DNA of 36,497 nucleotides from Parcubacteria group bacterium Greene1014_15 (GCA_007376725.1 VMGT01000013.1:1-36497), one strand, 5' to 3'. Positions 7,315 to 15,758 are shown, counted from the stretch's first letter. Numbers and translations: made by a program. Notes: generated from the sequence alone by a model not told the origin.

Positions 7315-7662
7315 GTGCTGTCAGTTGATAACTGTTTCTTGCTCGCGAACTAAGAGGAACTGCTCATATGGCTCACCGCAGTGTTGGCAGAATCTTGAGC
7401 GGATCATACTATAAACTAAAGTGTGTCCAGATAAAAAGAACCCACCAGGTTCAGCTGCCCAACATGTGGAAAAATCCCTCCCACCCTCCCTTTGAAATCT
7501 CCCTCATTCCCTCTTTGATAAAGAGGGAGGTTCTTCCCGAGTTTCCCCCTTTTGCAAAGGGGGAGAAAGAGATTTAGAGAGTCTTATTGACAAGTGTGAG
7601 CAGGTACTTGGTTCTTACACAAAATCTGCGGCAGGATTATATCCTGCCGCAGGATGTTCTCG
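7315..7662. other. Intergenic repeat region without a supportable gene
   Basis: This holds short palindromes of the CCCTC-TTT type at 7471-7575: CCTCTTTGATAAAGAGG, and CCCCCTTTTGCAAAGGGGG at 7545-7563. A C-rich 22-mer (7472-7493) recurs inverted at 23072-23093. The motif TGTGAGCAGGTACT is at 7595-7608. Small ORFs here are repeat translations. It is probably a decayed MITE or REP cluster. Confidence 0.7.
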
Positions 7663-8439
7663 CTATGAATATGCAACACAGCAAAGCTTGATGGATTTTC
7701 TATGCACGAATCCCTTTGCCTCAAGAGAATTTCGGAGTTTAGAAATATGAGCAGCGCCGAATTTTATGCCAATACAGCCACGCGTTTGTTTTTCGAGGTG
7801 TATGTTCAAAATTTGCATGCATGCATTGTTTGTTAGTATGCCATCGAAGATCGAACGCATGGATTCATCCGCCCAGAAGAAAACGAATGCATGGGCGTAT
7901 TCTTCTCGTGTATACAGCCTTTTTTCAATGACTTCGAGTGCTTGCTTGACATAGTTGAGTACTTCAGTTTTTCTGTCTCTCGAAAGCTGTGAGCACTTCT
8001 CGATGAGGTGTCGCTCGGAATCTTCCCATGCGATAGAAGTAATGCGCAGCCATGAACGGTGAGAAATTTCATTTTGAAAAGCTGCGGACTCTCTTGTCAT
8101 TGTATTTGAAAAATAAAGATTTGTTGCCATGAAATATGCAGAAATTGCTGACAAAAATGCTTCGGTGAGCGGGCTTTTTGACATACTTGCACGATATTCG
8201 ATAAGGTCTTCCTGCAGATCGTCCCGAGTTTCGAGTGGCAGGTTCTCGTGCAATACGAGTGTGCATTCATGCAGGATTTGTCGAATCTTTCGGTAATAGC
8301 TGCGCTCGCCGAGATGATTTGTGCCGATAAGTTTGATGATCGTCTGCATGTTTTGATGCGTATACTCATGGCAATAGGTAAAGATGCCTGTTTCGGATAT
8401 GAGCATTTCTCTGTCAAATAACGCAATTTCTTTTGGCAC
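7663..8439 (-). CDS. Unknown protein with HExxH motif, possible zinc metallopeptidase
   Basis: The protein has 258 residues, a GTG start, and no signal peptide or membrane helix. HEYTH at 24-28 fits the HExxH zinc-peptidase motif, and Glu81 in EDLIEYRAS could be a third ligand as in gluzincins. The rest is helical, and FVFFWADESMRSIFDGIL is a recognisable block. The C-terminus (AAHISKLRNSLEAKGFVHRKS) could be a small basic tail. A short HExxH can arise by chance, so the catalytic call is tentative. The gene stands alone between repeat-rich intergenic regions. ATG at residue 12 is an alternative start but would keep the motif. Confidence 0.6.
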   Translation of the reverse strand: MPKEIALFDREMLISETGIFTYCHEYTHQNMQTIIKLIGTNHLGERSYYRKIRQILHECTLVLHENLPLETRDDLQEDLIEYRASMSKSPLTEAFLSAISAYFMATNLYFSNTMTRESAAFQNEISHRSWLRITSIAWEDSERHLIEKCSQLSRDRKTEVLNYVKQALEVIEKRLYTREEYAHAFVFFWADESMRSIFDGILTNNACMQILNIHLEKQTRGCIGIKFGAAHISKLRNSLEAKGFVHRKSIKLCCVAYS

Positions 8440-8674
8440 TACCGTCCCCAGTTTATGATAAAGGATTGGAAGTGGAATCTATTCTTTAGACTAGCACAGT
8501 ACGAAAATGTCGCACACAGGCAAGGTTGTGCTGTGCGCGGTTACGGTTATTATTCTAGTATCTACCGAGAAATTCTGCCTAATTACCAACGAAATCCTTG
8601 ACATTTGTGCAACTTTGTGATAAGCATTTGTGCAGATAGAACATGTATTTCTTCGAAACCAGAAGGAGGTTGTG
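8440..8674. other. Intergenic region with candidate promoter for the 8675 gene
   Basis: TTGACA at 8598-8603, a 17-bp spacer and TAAGCA at 8621-8626 give a plausible sigma-70 promoter, with the ribosome site AAGGAGGT at 8663-8670 downstream. Nothing else is recognised in the first 150 bp. Confidence 0.45.
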
Positions 8675-8992
8675 ATGAATCAATCAGGAGTTGGTCGTTT
8701 GTGGAATGTGAAAACTCTTTGTGTGTATCATGCTCTCATTGATGCCGCAAAAAGTGGGATACTCGGATGCGGCATGGTAAACGACAAGAGAGCACGCATC
8801 CGGCATCTTGTAGATGTACTTCTCGAAGCAGGATACAAGCCCTCTAGTAATTCTACAACCTGCTATGTGAACGTACGAGAATTACGTACGCGTGGATTAT
8901 TGCAACAAGAAATAAAAAATCGGAGATTCAATAAAGCGACTTGGACCCTCGAGATCTGCGAATTACGAAATAGAAAAAGATTTGAAAACTAA
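8675..8992 (+). CDS. Small unknown basic protein (105 aa)
   Basis: The ATG at 8675 follows a near-perfect AAGGAGGT ribosome site; an upstream in-frame start is therefore unlikely. The protein is basic, with a helix-rich N-terminus (LWNVKTLCVYHALIDAAKSG). The segment NDKRARIRHLVDVLLEAGYKPSSNSTTCYVNVRELRTRGLL resembles a winged-helix or HTH arrangement: helix, turn, then a possible recognition helix and basic wing. No family is recognised. A DNA-binding role is an inference only. The frameshifted ORF at 9024 follows on the same strand. Confidence 0.65.
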   Translation: MNQSGVGRLWNVKTLCVYHALIDAAKSGILGCGMVNDKRARIRHLVDVLLEAGYKPSSNSTTCYVNVRELRTRGLLQQEIKNRRFNKATWTLEICELRNRKRFEN

Positions 8993-9023
8993 TGTACAAT
9001 AAACAAGCATCATTCGTTCAAAA

Positions 9024-9519
9024 ATGACGCAAAATCGAAAAAAGTCTAATTTTTATACTGGATGATGTTCCCTCGCTTGAAGAGCTTCAAAAGTCAAAAG
9101 TTTCTCGTTCGGCGGTCCGCCCATCTCCAAAGGTTGCAGTCGCATATCCTGAATTGCGAGAAGTGTTGAATGCGGTTTTTACTCTGCAAGAAGATGTTCA
9201 GAGACTCTCGCGATTGCTTGACACATGTCTCATCACTCTCGAAGAGAGGCTTCTGCGTGCCATTCAACAAAATGCAGTCGTCAAAACAGATAATGTGACA
9301 CCCGTTCCGAATGTTGCAGAAATTGCAGGGGCAGCCTCTCTTCCACATGTCGAGAATGGTCATGCGGTTCAGCTCTCTCGTCCTGCGGTGAATTTCCCCC
9401 TCTCTCTTCTTGACGAGGGAGGAATATATCTGAACGGCGACTTCTTTGGTAAGAAATTTCTCGAACACTTTGAGATGAACGGTGGTGTAGTCACTGAGTC
9501 TGCTGTTGCTACTTCGTAG
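9024..9519 (+). pseudogene. Unknown coiled-coil protein, apparently frameshifted near 9060
   Basis: The frame ending at TAG 9517-9519 is open from 9028 but has no ATG; its first common start codon is TTG 9154, well inside. In the adjacent frame ATG 9024 gives MTQNRKKSNFYTG and then a stop at 9063. Dropping one G at 9060/9061 joins it to DDVPSLEELQKSKVSRSAVRP..., a protein of about 164 residues. A predicted coiled coil (ELREVLNAVFTLQEDVQRLSRLLDTCLITLEERLL) is followed by a low-complexity linker and a C-terminal FFGKKFLEHFEMNGG block. The gene is followed by a strong terminator. Family unknown; it is either a real gene with a sequence error or a decaying one. Confidence 0.5.
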
Positions 9520-9524
9520 TATCA

Positions 9525-9580
9525 AAATGTGCATGTAACAGATTGTTTTGTTACATGCACATTTCCTTTTTAGTCTTTTT
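9525..9580 (+). terminator. Strong rho-independent terminator
   Basis: A perfect 16-bp stem (9525-9540 with 9549-9564, AAATGTGCATGTAACA and its complement) has an 8-base loop, followed by two T-rich runs up to 9583. It ends where the proS -35 box begins. Confidence 0.9.
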
Positions 9581-9609
9581 TTGACCCGCTGCTACTTTTT
9601 CTATAGAAT
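9581..9609 (+). promoter_or_regulatory. proS promoter, leaderless
   Basis: TTGACC (9581-9586), a 17-bp spacer and TAGAAT (9604-9609). With 7 bp between the -10 box and ATG 9617, transcription would start at or next to the A of the start codon. Confidence 0.7.
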
Positions 9610-9616
9610 GATCTCT

Positions 9617-10873
9617 ATGCGGCAGAGCACACTTTTTACAAAAACGAGGAAAGAAGCGCCGAAGGATGAAGTTGTACGCAATGCAATTCTGCTCATTCGA
9701 GCCGGATATATCTATAAAGAAATGGCGGGAGTTTATACCTATTTGCCGCTCGGTCTTCGTGTTTTGCGGAATATTGAACGGATTATTCGGGAAGAAATGA
9801 ATGTTGCAGGTGCACAGGAACTTCTCCTCACATCCCTGCAATCACCCTCTGTGTGGGAGAAAACAGATCGATGGAGTGATGCGGTGATCGATAATTGGTT
9901 TAAGACAACACTTGCGGACGGTACGGAAATTGGTATAGCAAGTACACATGAGGAGCCGCTCACCAATCTGCTCACGCACTATGCACATTCGCACCGTGAT
10001 TTTCCTCTCTATATCTACCAAATACAAACGAAGTTTCGTAACGAGTTGCGCGCCAAAAGCGGTATCATGCGCGGAAGGGAATTTGTCATGAAGGATTTAT
10101 ATTCGTTTTGCCGCACCGAAGATGAGCATGCTGCATTTTACGCACGTATGAAAGAAGCGTATACGAATGTATTTAGGCGCTCTGGTATTGGCGAGCAAAC
10201 GTATTTTACCTATGCATCGGGAGGAAGCTTTTCCCATGCCTCTGATGAGTTTCAGACGGTGACGGATGCTGGGGAGGACACCATATATGTAGATCCCGAT
10301 ACGCGATTCTCTGTGAACGAAGAAATGCTTGGTGATGAAAAAATTCTTGAAAAATTTCACGTAACCAAAGATCGGCTTATTCCTAAAAAATCCGTGGAGG
10401 TAGGGAACATTTTTCCCCTCGGAACAAAATTTTCCGAAGCATTTGGTCTTACGTATCGCGATGAGGCGGGAGAGGAAAAGCCGGTCATTATGGGAAGTTA
10501 TGGTATTGGCTTGGGGAGGCTTATGGGTACGATTACCGAAGTGTGTTCTGACGATCAAGGTCTTGTGTGGCCGAAGGAGATTGCGCCGTTCCGGGCGCAC
10601 CTTGTGCGTCTCGGCGATCAGCTCGATGTCGCGAAATGTGCAGATCAGTTGTATAGTGAACTCACGCAAGGCGGTATCGAAGTACTCTATGATGATCGAG
10701 CATCCGTTTCCGCAGGAGAAAAACTTGCCGATGCCGATCTTCTCGGCATGCCAACGCGGATTGTGGTGAGTGAAAAGACTCTGCGGGCGGGGGTGGGTGA
10801 GTTTCGCGATAGAAAAAGCGGCGAAGTCTTGATGGTACCCTATGCAGAGATTGCAAAGCGACTTGCCGCGTGA
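9617..10873 (+). CDS. proS: Prolyl-tRNA synthetase, short form
   Basis: A class II aminoacyl-tRNA synthetase that charges tRNA-Pro. At 418 residues it lacks the roughly 180-residue INS editing domain that sits between motifs 2 and 3 in the long bacterial form. Motif 2 is visible (FRNELRAKSGIMRGREFVMKD) and motif 3 is MGSYGIGLGRLMGTITE, followed by an anticodon-binding domain (about 325-418, ending KRLAA). The start MRQSTLF is chosen over an upstream ATG at 9608 and a far-upstream ATG at 9548 because the promoter places the mRNA 5' end there. The gene is monocistronic: a terminator lies upstream and mreB has its own leader downstream. Without INS, Ala-tRNA-Pro would need editing in trans. Confidence 0.96.
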   Translation: MRQSTLFTKTRKEAPKDEVVRNAILLIRAGYIYKEMAGVYTYLPLGLRVLRNIERIIREEMNVAGAQELLLTSLQSPSVWEKTDRWSDAVIDNWFKTTLADGTEIGIASTHEEPLTNLLTHYAHSHRDFPLYIYQIQTKFRNELRAKSGIMRGREFVMKDLYSFCRTEDEHAAFYARMKEAYTNVFRRSGIGEQTYFTYASGGSFSHASDEFQTVTDAGEDTIYVDPDTRFSVNEEMLGDEKILEKFHVTKDRLIPKKSVEVGNIFPLGTKFSEAFGLTYRDEAGEEKPVIMGSYGIGLGRLMGTITEVCSDDQGLVWPKEIAPFRAHLVRLGDQLDVAKCADQLYSELTQGGIEVLYDDRASVSAGEKLADADLLGMPTRIVVSEKTLRAGVGEFRDRKSGEVLMVPYAEIAKRLAA

Positions 10874-11048
10874 GGCTGGATTCACACATTAGACTTCTTC
10901 GGAAAGTCCTTTCTACTACAATTTTTGTTTTTCGGCTGCGACTGTGTCATGCTTCGTAAAATGATTCTCGCCGTACAACCAGTACGCCGTCGAACGAAGA
11001 GGTCTATTCTTTTGAGAGATATGAGAAAAATTCTTTTACAGCAGCACA
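10874..11048. other. proS-mreB intergenic region
   Basis: A weak hairpin GACTT-CTTCGGA-AAGTC (about 10892-10908) is followed by a pyrimidine run that may end proS. TACAAT at 10917-10922 is a candidate -10 for the mreB operon with a poor -35, giving a leader of about 120 nt. No ribosome site precedes mreB. Confidence 0.35.
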
Positions 11049-12113
11049 ATGTTCAAAAATTATATCGAGAAATTATACTCGCTTTTTTCCAATCATATCG
11101 GCATTGACTTAGGCACTGCAAATACGCTGGTGTATTTTCGCGGAAGGGGCATTATTATTAATGAACCTTCAGTTGTTGCTATAAATCAAAAGACCGGACG
11201 CGTTGTCGCAGTTGGAAAATATGCCAAAGAAATGCTCGGACGCACACCGCCGCATGTGATCGCTGTGCGGCCGCTCGTTGAAGGTGTGATTTCGGATTTT
11301 GAAGTAACCGAGGAAATGCTCGCATATCTTTTGAGCAAAGCGCAGCAGCACTCAAAAAAGATACTCGGACCGCGAGTTGTCATTGGTGTGCCCTCGGGAA
11401 TCACGAATGTGGAAACGCGCGCAGTGCGCGATGCGGCACGCAATGCCGGAGCGCGCGAAGTCCATGTTGTTGAAGAACCGATGGCTGCCGCTCTCGGCAT
11501 GCATTTGCGCGTGAATGAGCCAATCGGCACGATGGTCATTGATATCGGCGGCGGCACGACGGACATTGCGGTCATTTCTCTCGGTGGTATTGTCACGTCG
11601 CGCAATGTTCGCATTGCAGGTGACAATTTCGACCGCGATATATCATCCTATATTCGTAGTGAATTTAAGATTCTTATCGGTGAAAAGACCGCGGAACATC
11701 TGAAGAAAACAATTGGTTCTGTAACGCCTCGATCTGAACTTTCGGAAGCGCCTGTGCGTGGCCGTGATCTGATCACGGGTCTTCCGCGTGAGGTGACTAT
11801 TACTGATTCTGATATTCGAGAAGCGATATCACAGTCGATCGAGGCGCTTCTTGATGCCGTAAAGGAGGTGATCGAAACAACGCCTCCTGAAATTCTTGCC
11901 GACATTATGAAATATGGTATTCATGTTGCGGGTGGTGGTGCGCTCTTGCGTGGTCTTCCTGAATTATTCTCTGAATGGCTCAAGATGCCGGTGTATGTTG
12001 CGGATGATCCGCTTACGGCGGTAGCGAGAGGAACCGGCATTATACTTGAAGACATGGAATTGTATAAAGATGTGCTCATAGAGAACGAAGATGATCTACC
12101 TCCGAAGAGATAG
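11049..12113 (+). CDS. mreB: Rod-shape-determining actin MreB
   Basis: The complete 354-residue MreB is the first gene of a mreB-mreC-mreD-like-PBP2 operon. The N-terminus MFKNYIEKLYSLFSN can form the amphipathic membrane-binding helix. Phosphate-1 is GIDLGTANTLVY, phosphate-2 is VIDIGGGTTDIAVISLGG, and the adenosine motif is AGGGALLRGLPELF, all intact. It polymerises under the membrane and positions the elongation machinery (MreC, PBP2, RodA). The last 23 bp overlap the start of mreC, which implies translational coupling. This is the canonical copy; the diverged copy is at 1-678. Confidence 0.97.
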   Translation: MFKNYIEKLYSLFSNHIGIDLGTANTLVYFRGRGIIINEPSVVAINQKTGRVVAVGKYAKEMLGRTPPHVIAVRPLVEGVISDFEVTEEMLAYLLSKAQQHSKKILGPRVVIGVPSGITNVETRAVRDAARNAGAREVHVVEEPMAAALGMHLRVNEPIGTMVIDIGGGTTDIAVISLGGIVTSRNVRIAGDNFDRDISSYIRSEFKILIGEKTAEHLKKTIGSVTPRSELSEAPVRGRDLITGLPREVTITDSDIREAISQSIEALLDAVKEVIETTPPEILADIMKYGIHVAGGGALLRGLPELFSEWLKMPVYVADDPLTAVARGTGIILEDMELYKDVLIENEDDLPPKR

Positions 12114-12930
12114 CAGAAGACGAGGAGTGCGGAAACCGTTTGTGGTTATGAGCGGTGTTCTTGCGCTACTTATTATTTTTTCTCTTTTTTCGATTAAGCC
12201 GCCCTCTGCAGCCGGATCAATTGCATACTTTTTAGGCCGCCCCGTGTGGGCGTTTCAGCGGTTTGTGCGTGGGATCGGAGAGGATGCGTTTTCGATTCTA
12301 CGCACGAAAGCAGCGCTCGTTCGGGAAAACGTGACGCTTCGTGAGCAGATGAAGGAGCTTGAGTGGAACATACTTGATCGTGATCGTATTGCACAAGAAC
12401 TTGAGACGTTCGAGAAAATACTTGGTCGAAGCAGCGCGCGAGTATTTACCGTCGGGAAAGTGCTTGCAAAGCCGGGCGCTCTTCCCTATGATACATTCAT
12501 TCTTGATGTTGGCACGGAAAACGGTGTTTTGCTTGGTGATACCGTTCTTGTCGGAAATGATATTGCTGTCGGTACGATCATCGAAGTGCGCGGCAGTATT
12601 TCAAAAGCGCAACTCTTTTCTTCAGCAGCGCTTAAGACACCCGTGCTCGTTGGCGAAAAAGCCCGAGCGTTTGTGGCGCATGGGTATGGTGCGGGAAACA
12701 TCGTTGTGACTATACCGCGTGATCTTGAAATTCTTGCGGGCGAACCAGTGTATTTGCCGACAGATCCGCGTACATACCTTGGCGCTGTTGATGTTGTTAT
12801 AGAGCGACCATCGGATGCGATAAAGATTGTCGGTATACGTTTGCCGGTCAATCTTTTTGAGCTCTCACAGGTGAAGATTTTGCATTCGCAGCCGGTAACT
12901 GAAAAATCAACTAAGGCACCACTAGAATGA
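12091..12930 (+). CDS. mreC: Rod-shape protein MreC
   Basis: MreC links cytoplasmic MreB to periplasmic or extracellular PBP2. At 279 residues it has a basic cytoplasmic head (LRRDSRRRGVRK), one membrane helix (about 18-36), a coiled coil (about 68-110, RENVTLREQMKELEWNILDRDRIAQELE) and the tandem beta-barrel domain (about 115-265, with LDVGTENGVLLGDTVLVGN). Its start overlaps mreB by 23 bp and its stop overlaps the next ATG (ATGA), so the cluster is tightly coupled. Confidence 0.92.
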   Translation: MIYLRRDSRRRGVRKPFVVMSGVLALLIIFSLFSIKPPSAAGSIAYFLGRPVWAFQRFVRGIGEDAFSILRTKAALVRENVTLREQMKELEWNILDRDRIAQELETFEKILGRSSARVFTVGKVLAKPGALPYDTFILDVGTENGVLLGDTVLVGNDIAVGTIIEVRGSISKAQLFSSAALKTPVLVGEKARAFVAHGYGAGNIVVTIPRDLEILAGEPVYLPTDPRTYLGAVDVVIERPSDAIKIVGIRLPVNLFELSQVKILHSQPVTEKSTKAPLE

Positions 12931-13205
12931 TACGTTTTTTGTTGGACATTATACTGTTCATTTTGGCGCTTGGGGGGATCTGGTGGCTCTTTGTGCCTCT
13001 TGTCTTGTTGTTGTTGTTTTGGTTTGATCGACAGTATGAGTCTGTTGTGGCTGCTCTCATGATGGATATACTCTATGGCGCTCCGTTTGTGAGAAATGTC
13101 GAAGTATTCTATCTTTTCAGCTTTGTTTGCGCGGTTGCGTTTCTCTCTGCGGAAGTACTCAAAAAGCGTTTGCGTTATTATGGAATATACCGAAGGAATC
13201 TATGA
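12927..13205 (+). CDS. mreD: Small membrane protein at the MreD position
   Basis: This is a 92-residue hydrophobic protein with about three membrane helices, roughly half to two-thirds of normal MreD (about 160). The stretch VVAALMMDILYGAPF resembles the conserved MreD segment with Asp-Leu-Leu-xG-xPxG. The assignment rests mostly on position: an ATGA overlap with mreC upstream and another with the PBP2 gene downstream. It may be a reduced MreD fitting the small-genome lifestyle; sequence alone does not prove it. Confidence 0.6.
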   Translation: MIRFLLDIILFILALGGIWWLFVPLVLLLLFWFDRQYESVVAALMMDILYGAPFVRNVEVFYLFSFVCAVAFLSAEVLKKRLRYYGIYRRNL

Positions 13206-14896
13206 TGCGTTTCAGATGGAGATTTTTTGGCGGGAGGAAGAAGCAAGATATCGCCCTCGATGAAATTTTTCTTGATTCAAGCAATCTTTCCGGTCTAAAT
13301 ACCGACCAGTTTGAAGGACATCTTGAAAAACCAATCAGTAAATACAGCATTTTCACTCTTGCTATCGCTTTTCTTGTTGTGGGCCTTATTATCCTCGTGA
13401 AATCATTTATTCTTCAGATCGAGGAGGGAGAGGTGTATGCGATTCTTTCAGAAAAAAATCGTTTGCGGCACCATCCAATTTTTGCGGAGCGCGGGGTTAT
13501 GTATGACAGAAAAGAGAATGAAATTGGATGGAATGTCATACATGAAGATGAAGATTTTTTTTCGCGAAAATATATAGACGCTCCAGGTCTCTCTCAACTT
13601 ATCGGGTATGTCAGTTATCCCAAGCGTGACACATCTGGCGTGTATTATGAGATGGAGATTTCCGGTACAGCAGGCGCCGAGAAAGTATTTAATACGCTTC
13701 TTGCAGGAGAGAGCGGAATGCAAATTATCGAAACAGATGCGTTGCAAAGAATTCAGTCTGCAAGTGTTTTGCGCAAGCCGATATCTGGAACAAATCTTCA
13801 TTTGTCGATTGACGCAGATGTTCAGAAAAAACTCTATGCGGTGATGGACGATCTCGCGGGGCGTGTCGGTTTTGATGCCGGAGCCGCGGTGATCATGGAT
13901 GTAAAAACCGGAGAACTTCTTTCTCTGGTGAGCTATCCTGAATTTTCGAGTAATGTGCTTGCAAGCGCTTCTAACACGGCCGCAATCACAGAATATCAGA
14001 ACGATCGGCGCAAGCCTTTTTTAAATCGCGCGGTTTCCGGGCTCTATACGCCTGGTTCGATTATGAAACCGTTTTTTGCTCTTGCCGCGCTCAACGAAGG
14101 AATCATTACACCGACGAAGCAGATACTTTCTACGGGCTCGATTTCTATTCAGAATCCATACGATCCTGATAAATCAACGATTTTTCTCGACTGGAAAGAG
14201 CACGGCCTTGTCGATATGCGTCGTGCGCTCGCGATGTCATCAAACGTTTATTTTTACGAGATTGGCGGAGGGTATAAAGACCAGAAGGGACTTGGCATAA
14301 CAAAAATTGAAGAATATGCGCGCTTGTTTGGTTTTGGAAAAGAAGTTGGTATCGGTATTGCTCCGGAATTGCCGGGCGTTATCCCGAGTCCTGCATGGAA
14401 AGCAGAAAATTTTGAAGACAAAACATGGCGGCTTGGAGATACATACAATACGGCAATTGGTCAATATGGCTGGGAAGTATCGCCGCTCCAAGTGGTGCGT
14501 GCGTTTGCGGCAGTTGCAAACAACGGGAAACTGCTTCTACCGCAGCTTCTCAAAATGCCTCTCGGATTTCAAGCTCCTGGTGTAGAACTTGCGATACCGC
14601 AAGAGCATTTTAAGGTTGTACAAGAGGGGATGCGTGCGGTTGTGACGGAGGGGACAGGGCAGGGGCTTTCATTTCCAAATATACACGTTGCTGGCAAAAC
14701 CGGAACAGCGCAGATTGGTATATCAAAAAAATATGTTAATTCATGGGCAGTCGGTTTCTTTCCGTATGAACATCCACGGTACGCTTTTGCTGTCGTCATG
14801 GAACACGGCCCCGTTGAAAATCTCACCGGCGGCGTTTTTGTTATGAATCAATTACTCGCGTGGATGCAGATATACACGCCGGAATATCTGCAATAG
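13202..14896 (+). CDS. mrdA: Penicillin-binding protein 2 (elongation transpeptidase)
   Basis: A class B PBP that cross-links peptidoglycan in the elongation complex. From ATG 13202 it has 564 residues: a cytoplasmic N-terminus, one membrane helix at about 45-70 (IFTLAIAFLVVGLIILV), a pedestal domain (ERGVMYDRKENEIGWN), and the transpeptidase domain from about 205. Active-site motifs are intact: SIMK (Ser286, Lys289), SSN (346-348) and KTG (499-501). ATG 13202 overlaps the preceding stop (ATGA); a longer reading from 13127 runs through the MreD-like gene and is rejected. No rodA is present in the window. Confidence 0.95.
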   Translation: MMRFRWRFFGGRKKQDIALDEIFLDSSNLSGLNTDQFEGHLEKPISKYSIFTLAIAFLVVGLIILVKSFILQIEEGEVYAILSEKNRLRHHPIFAERGVMYDRKENEIGWNVIHEDEDFFSRKYIDAPGLSQLIGYVSYPKRDTSGVYYEMEISGTAGAEKVFNTLLAGESGMQIIETDALQRIQSASVLRKPISGTNLHLSIDADVQKKLYAVMDDLAGRVGFDAGAAVIMDVKTGELLSLVSYPEFSSNVLASASNTAAITEYQNDRRKPFLNRAVSGLYTPGSIMKPFFALAALNEGIITPTKQILSTGSISIQNPYDPDKSTIFLDWKEHGLVDMRRALAMSSNVYFYEIGGGYKDQKGLGITKIEEYARLFGFGKEVGIGIAPELPGVIPSPAWKAENFEDKTWRLGDTYNTAIGQYGWEVSPLQVVRAFAAVANNGKLLLPQLLKMPLGFQAPGVELAIPQEHFKVVQEGMRAVVTEGTGQGLSFPNIHVAGKTGTAQIGISKKYVNSWAVGFFPYEHPRYAFAVVMEHGPVENLTGGVFVMNQLLAWMQIYTPEYLQ

Positions 14897-14898
14897 AG

Positions 14899-14929
14899 AC
14901 AGACCATCGCGCAGGGTGCGATGGTCTGT
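14899..14929. terminator. Hairpin between convergent genes
   Basis: A perfect 12-bp stem ACAGACCATCGC / GCGATGGTCTGT with a 7-base loop, just after the PBP2 stop and before the stop of the convergent gene. There is no T-tract on either strand, so it may be only a 3'-end protector. Confidence 0.55.
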
Positions 14930-14932
14930 AGA

Positions 14933-15685
14933 TTAGACGTGGTACGCAGTCAATCCATTCAATGCAAGCACCCGTTGTACGTGTCTTGATGCGAGAGGTC
15001 TCCATATGCGGCGAAGCTCAATCTCCCGTCCGCATGATTCGCAAAATGCATGATAGTCTGCTCCAAAAACGCGGGCAGTTTCGCAGTTGATGCACTTCGA
15101 AACACGAACAATTATCTTGCGACGTATTTTGCCGCACGAGAATCTATGTCTACCGTAACCATTGAAGAGTAATCTTAAAAAAGTACCCGCTTCCCACAGT
15201 ACTGAATTATCGTAGTGTGTCTTTCCAGTCTCTGTGACTATGAAGGATGAGTGGTAATCTGTGTCTGCACCGAAATCATGTGGCTTTCCCTCGCAAGGGA
15301 ATTCGCTCGTCCTTTCTACCACTTCTGCAGAGAGGAGCAGATTAAGCGATGGGGTTCCCGCAACCACAGCTCGCTTCATGACATAGTCATGGAGAATTGC
15401 AGTCAGCTCTGGGCGTTTTTCCGCGATGAAGTTATCGAGCTCGGTATTGACGTCAACATCGCTTATTGATACCCCCGGGAAGAATGAGTCCCAATTTTGA
15501 AGAAGAATCTCTCTGAATATCTGTTTGTTGATATTCAGTTCATTCTCGACCTCTCGTCCGATGGTTGAACGAACAAGGCCGTCGAGCGTGCCTTCTTTCC
15601 CAAACTTGTCCTGTAGGCGCGAGATAAGCTCCTCGATGGAAAGATCAAGTGCGGGTGTTTTGTAGACCATAATGTCATGCGACAC
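14933..15685 (-). CDS. Unknown protein with C-terminal zinc-ribbon-like cysteines
   Basis: The 250-residue soluble protein starts at GTG 15685 with AGGAG six bases upstream. The N-terminal half is helical (IEELISRLQDKFGKEGTLDGLVRSTIGREVENELNINKQ). The C-terminal half has CINCETARVFGADYHAFCESCGREIELRR, two CxxC knuckles that would bind one zinc. No enzyme motif is recognised. A strong promoter on the minus strand (TTGACA-16-TATAGT) drives it, divergent from the endonuclease gene. The zinc ribbon hints at nucleic-acid or protein binding. Family unknown. Confidence 0.75.
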   Translation of the reverse strand: MSHDIMVYKTPALDLSIEELISRLQDKFGKEGTLDGLVRSTIGREVENELNINKQIFREILLQNWDSFFPGVSISDVDVNTELDNFIAEKRPELTAILHDYVMKRAVVAGTPSLNLLLSAEVVERTSEFPCEGKPHDFGADTDYHSSFIVTETGKTHYDNSVLWEAGTFLRLLFNGYGRHRFSCGKIRRKIIVRVSKCINCETARVFGADYHAFCESCGREIELRRIWRPLASRHVQRVLALNGLTAYHV

Positions 15686-15723
15686 GGAGTACTCCTTGTG
15701 TGTAGGTGTCCTAAACTGAAAAG

Positions 15724-15751
15724 ACTATACGTTAAGTATGAGAAATGTCAA
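15724..15751 (-). promoter_or_regulatory. Promoter of the 14933-15685 gene
   Basis: On the minus strand TTGACA (15746-15751), a 16-bp spacer and TATAGT (15724-15729). It is back to back with the plus-strand promoter beginning at 15759, so the two -35 boxes are 7 bp apart and could share a regulator. Confidence 0.7.
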
Positions 15752-15758
15752 GAGTATC

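Noticed and set aside
7368-7577. 69-codon ORF in the intergenic repeats
   Set aside because: It reads through palindromic repeats, has a low-complexity sequence and no ribosome site.
13127-13201. Upstream extension of PBP2
   Set aside because: It lies within the MreD-like gene; ATG 13202 forms the usual ATGA overlap.
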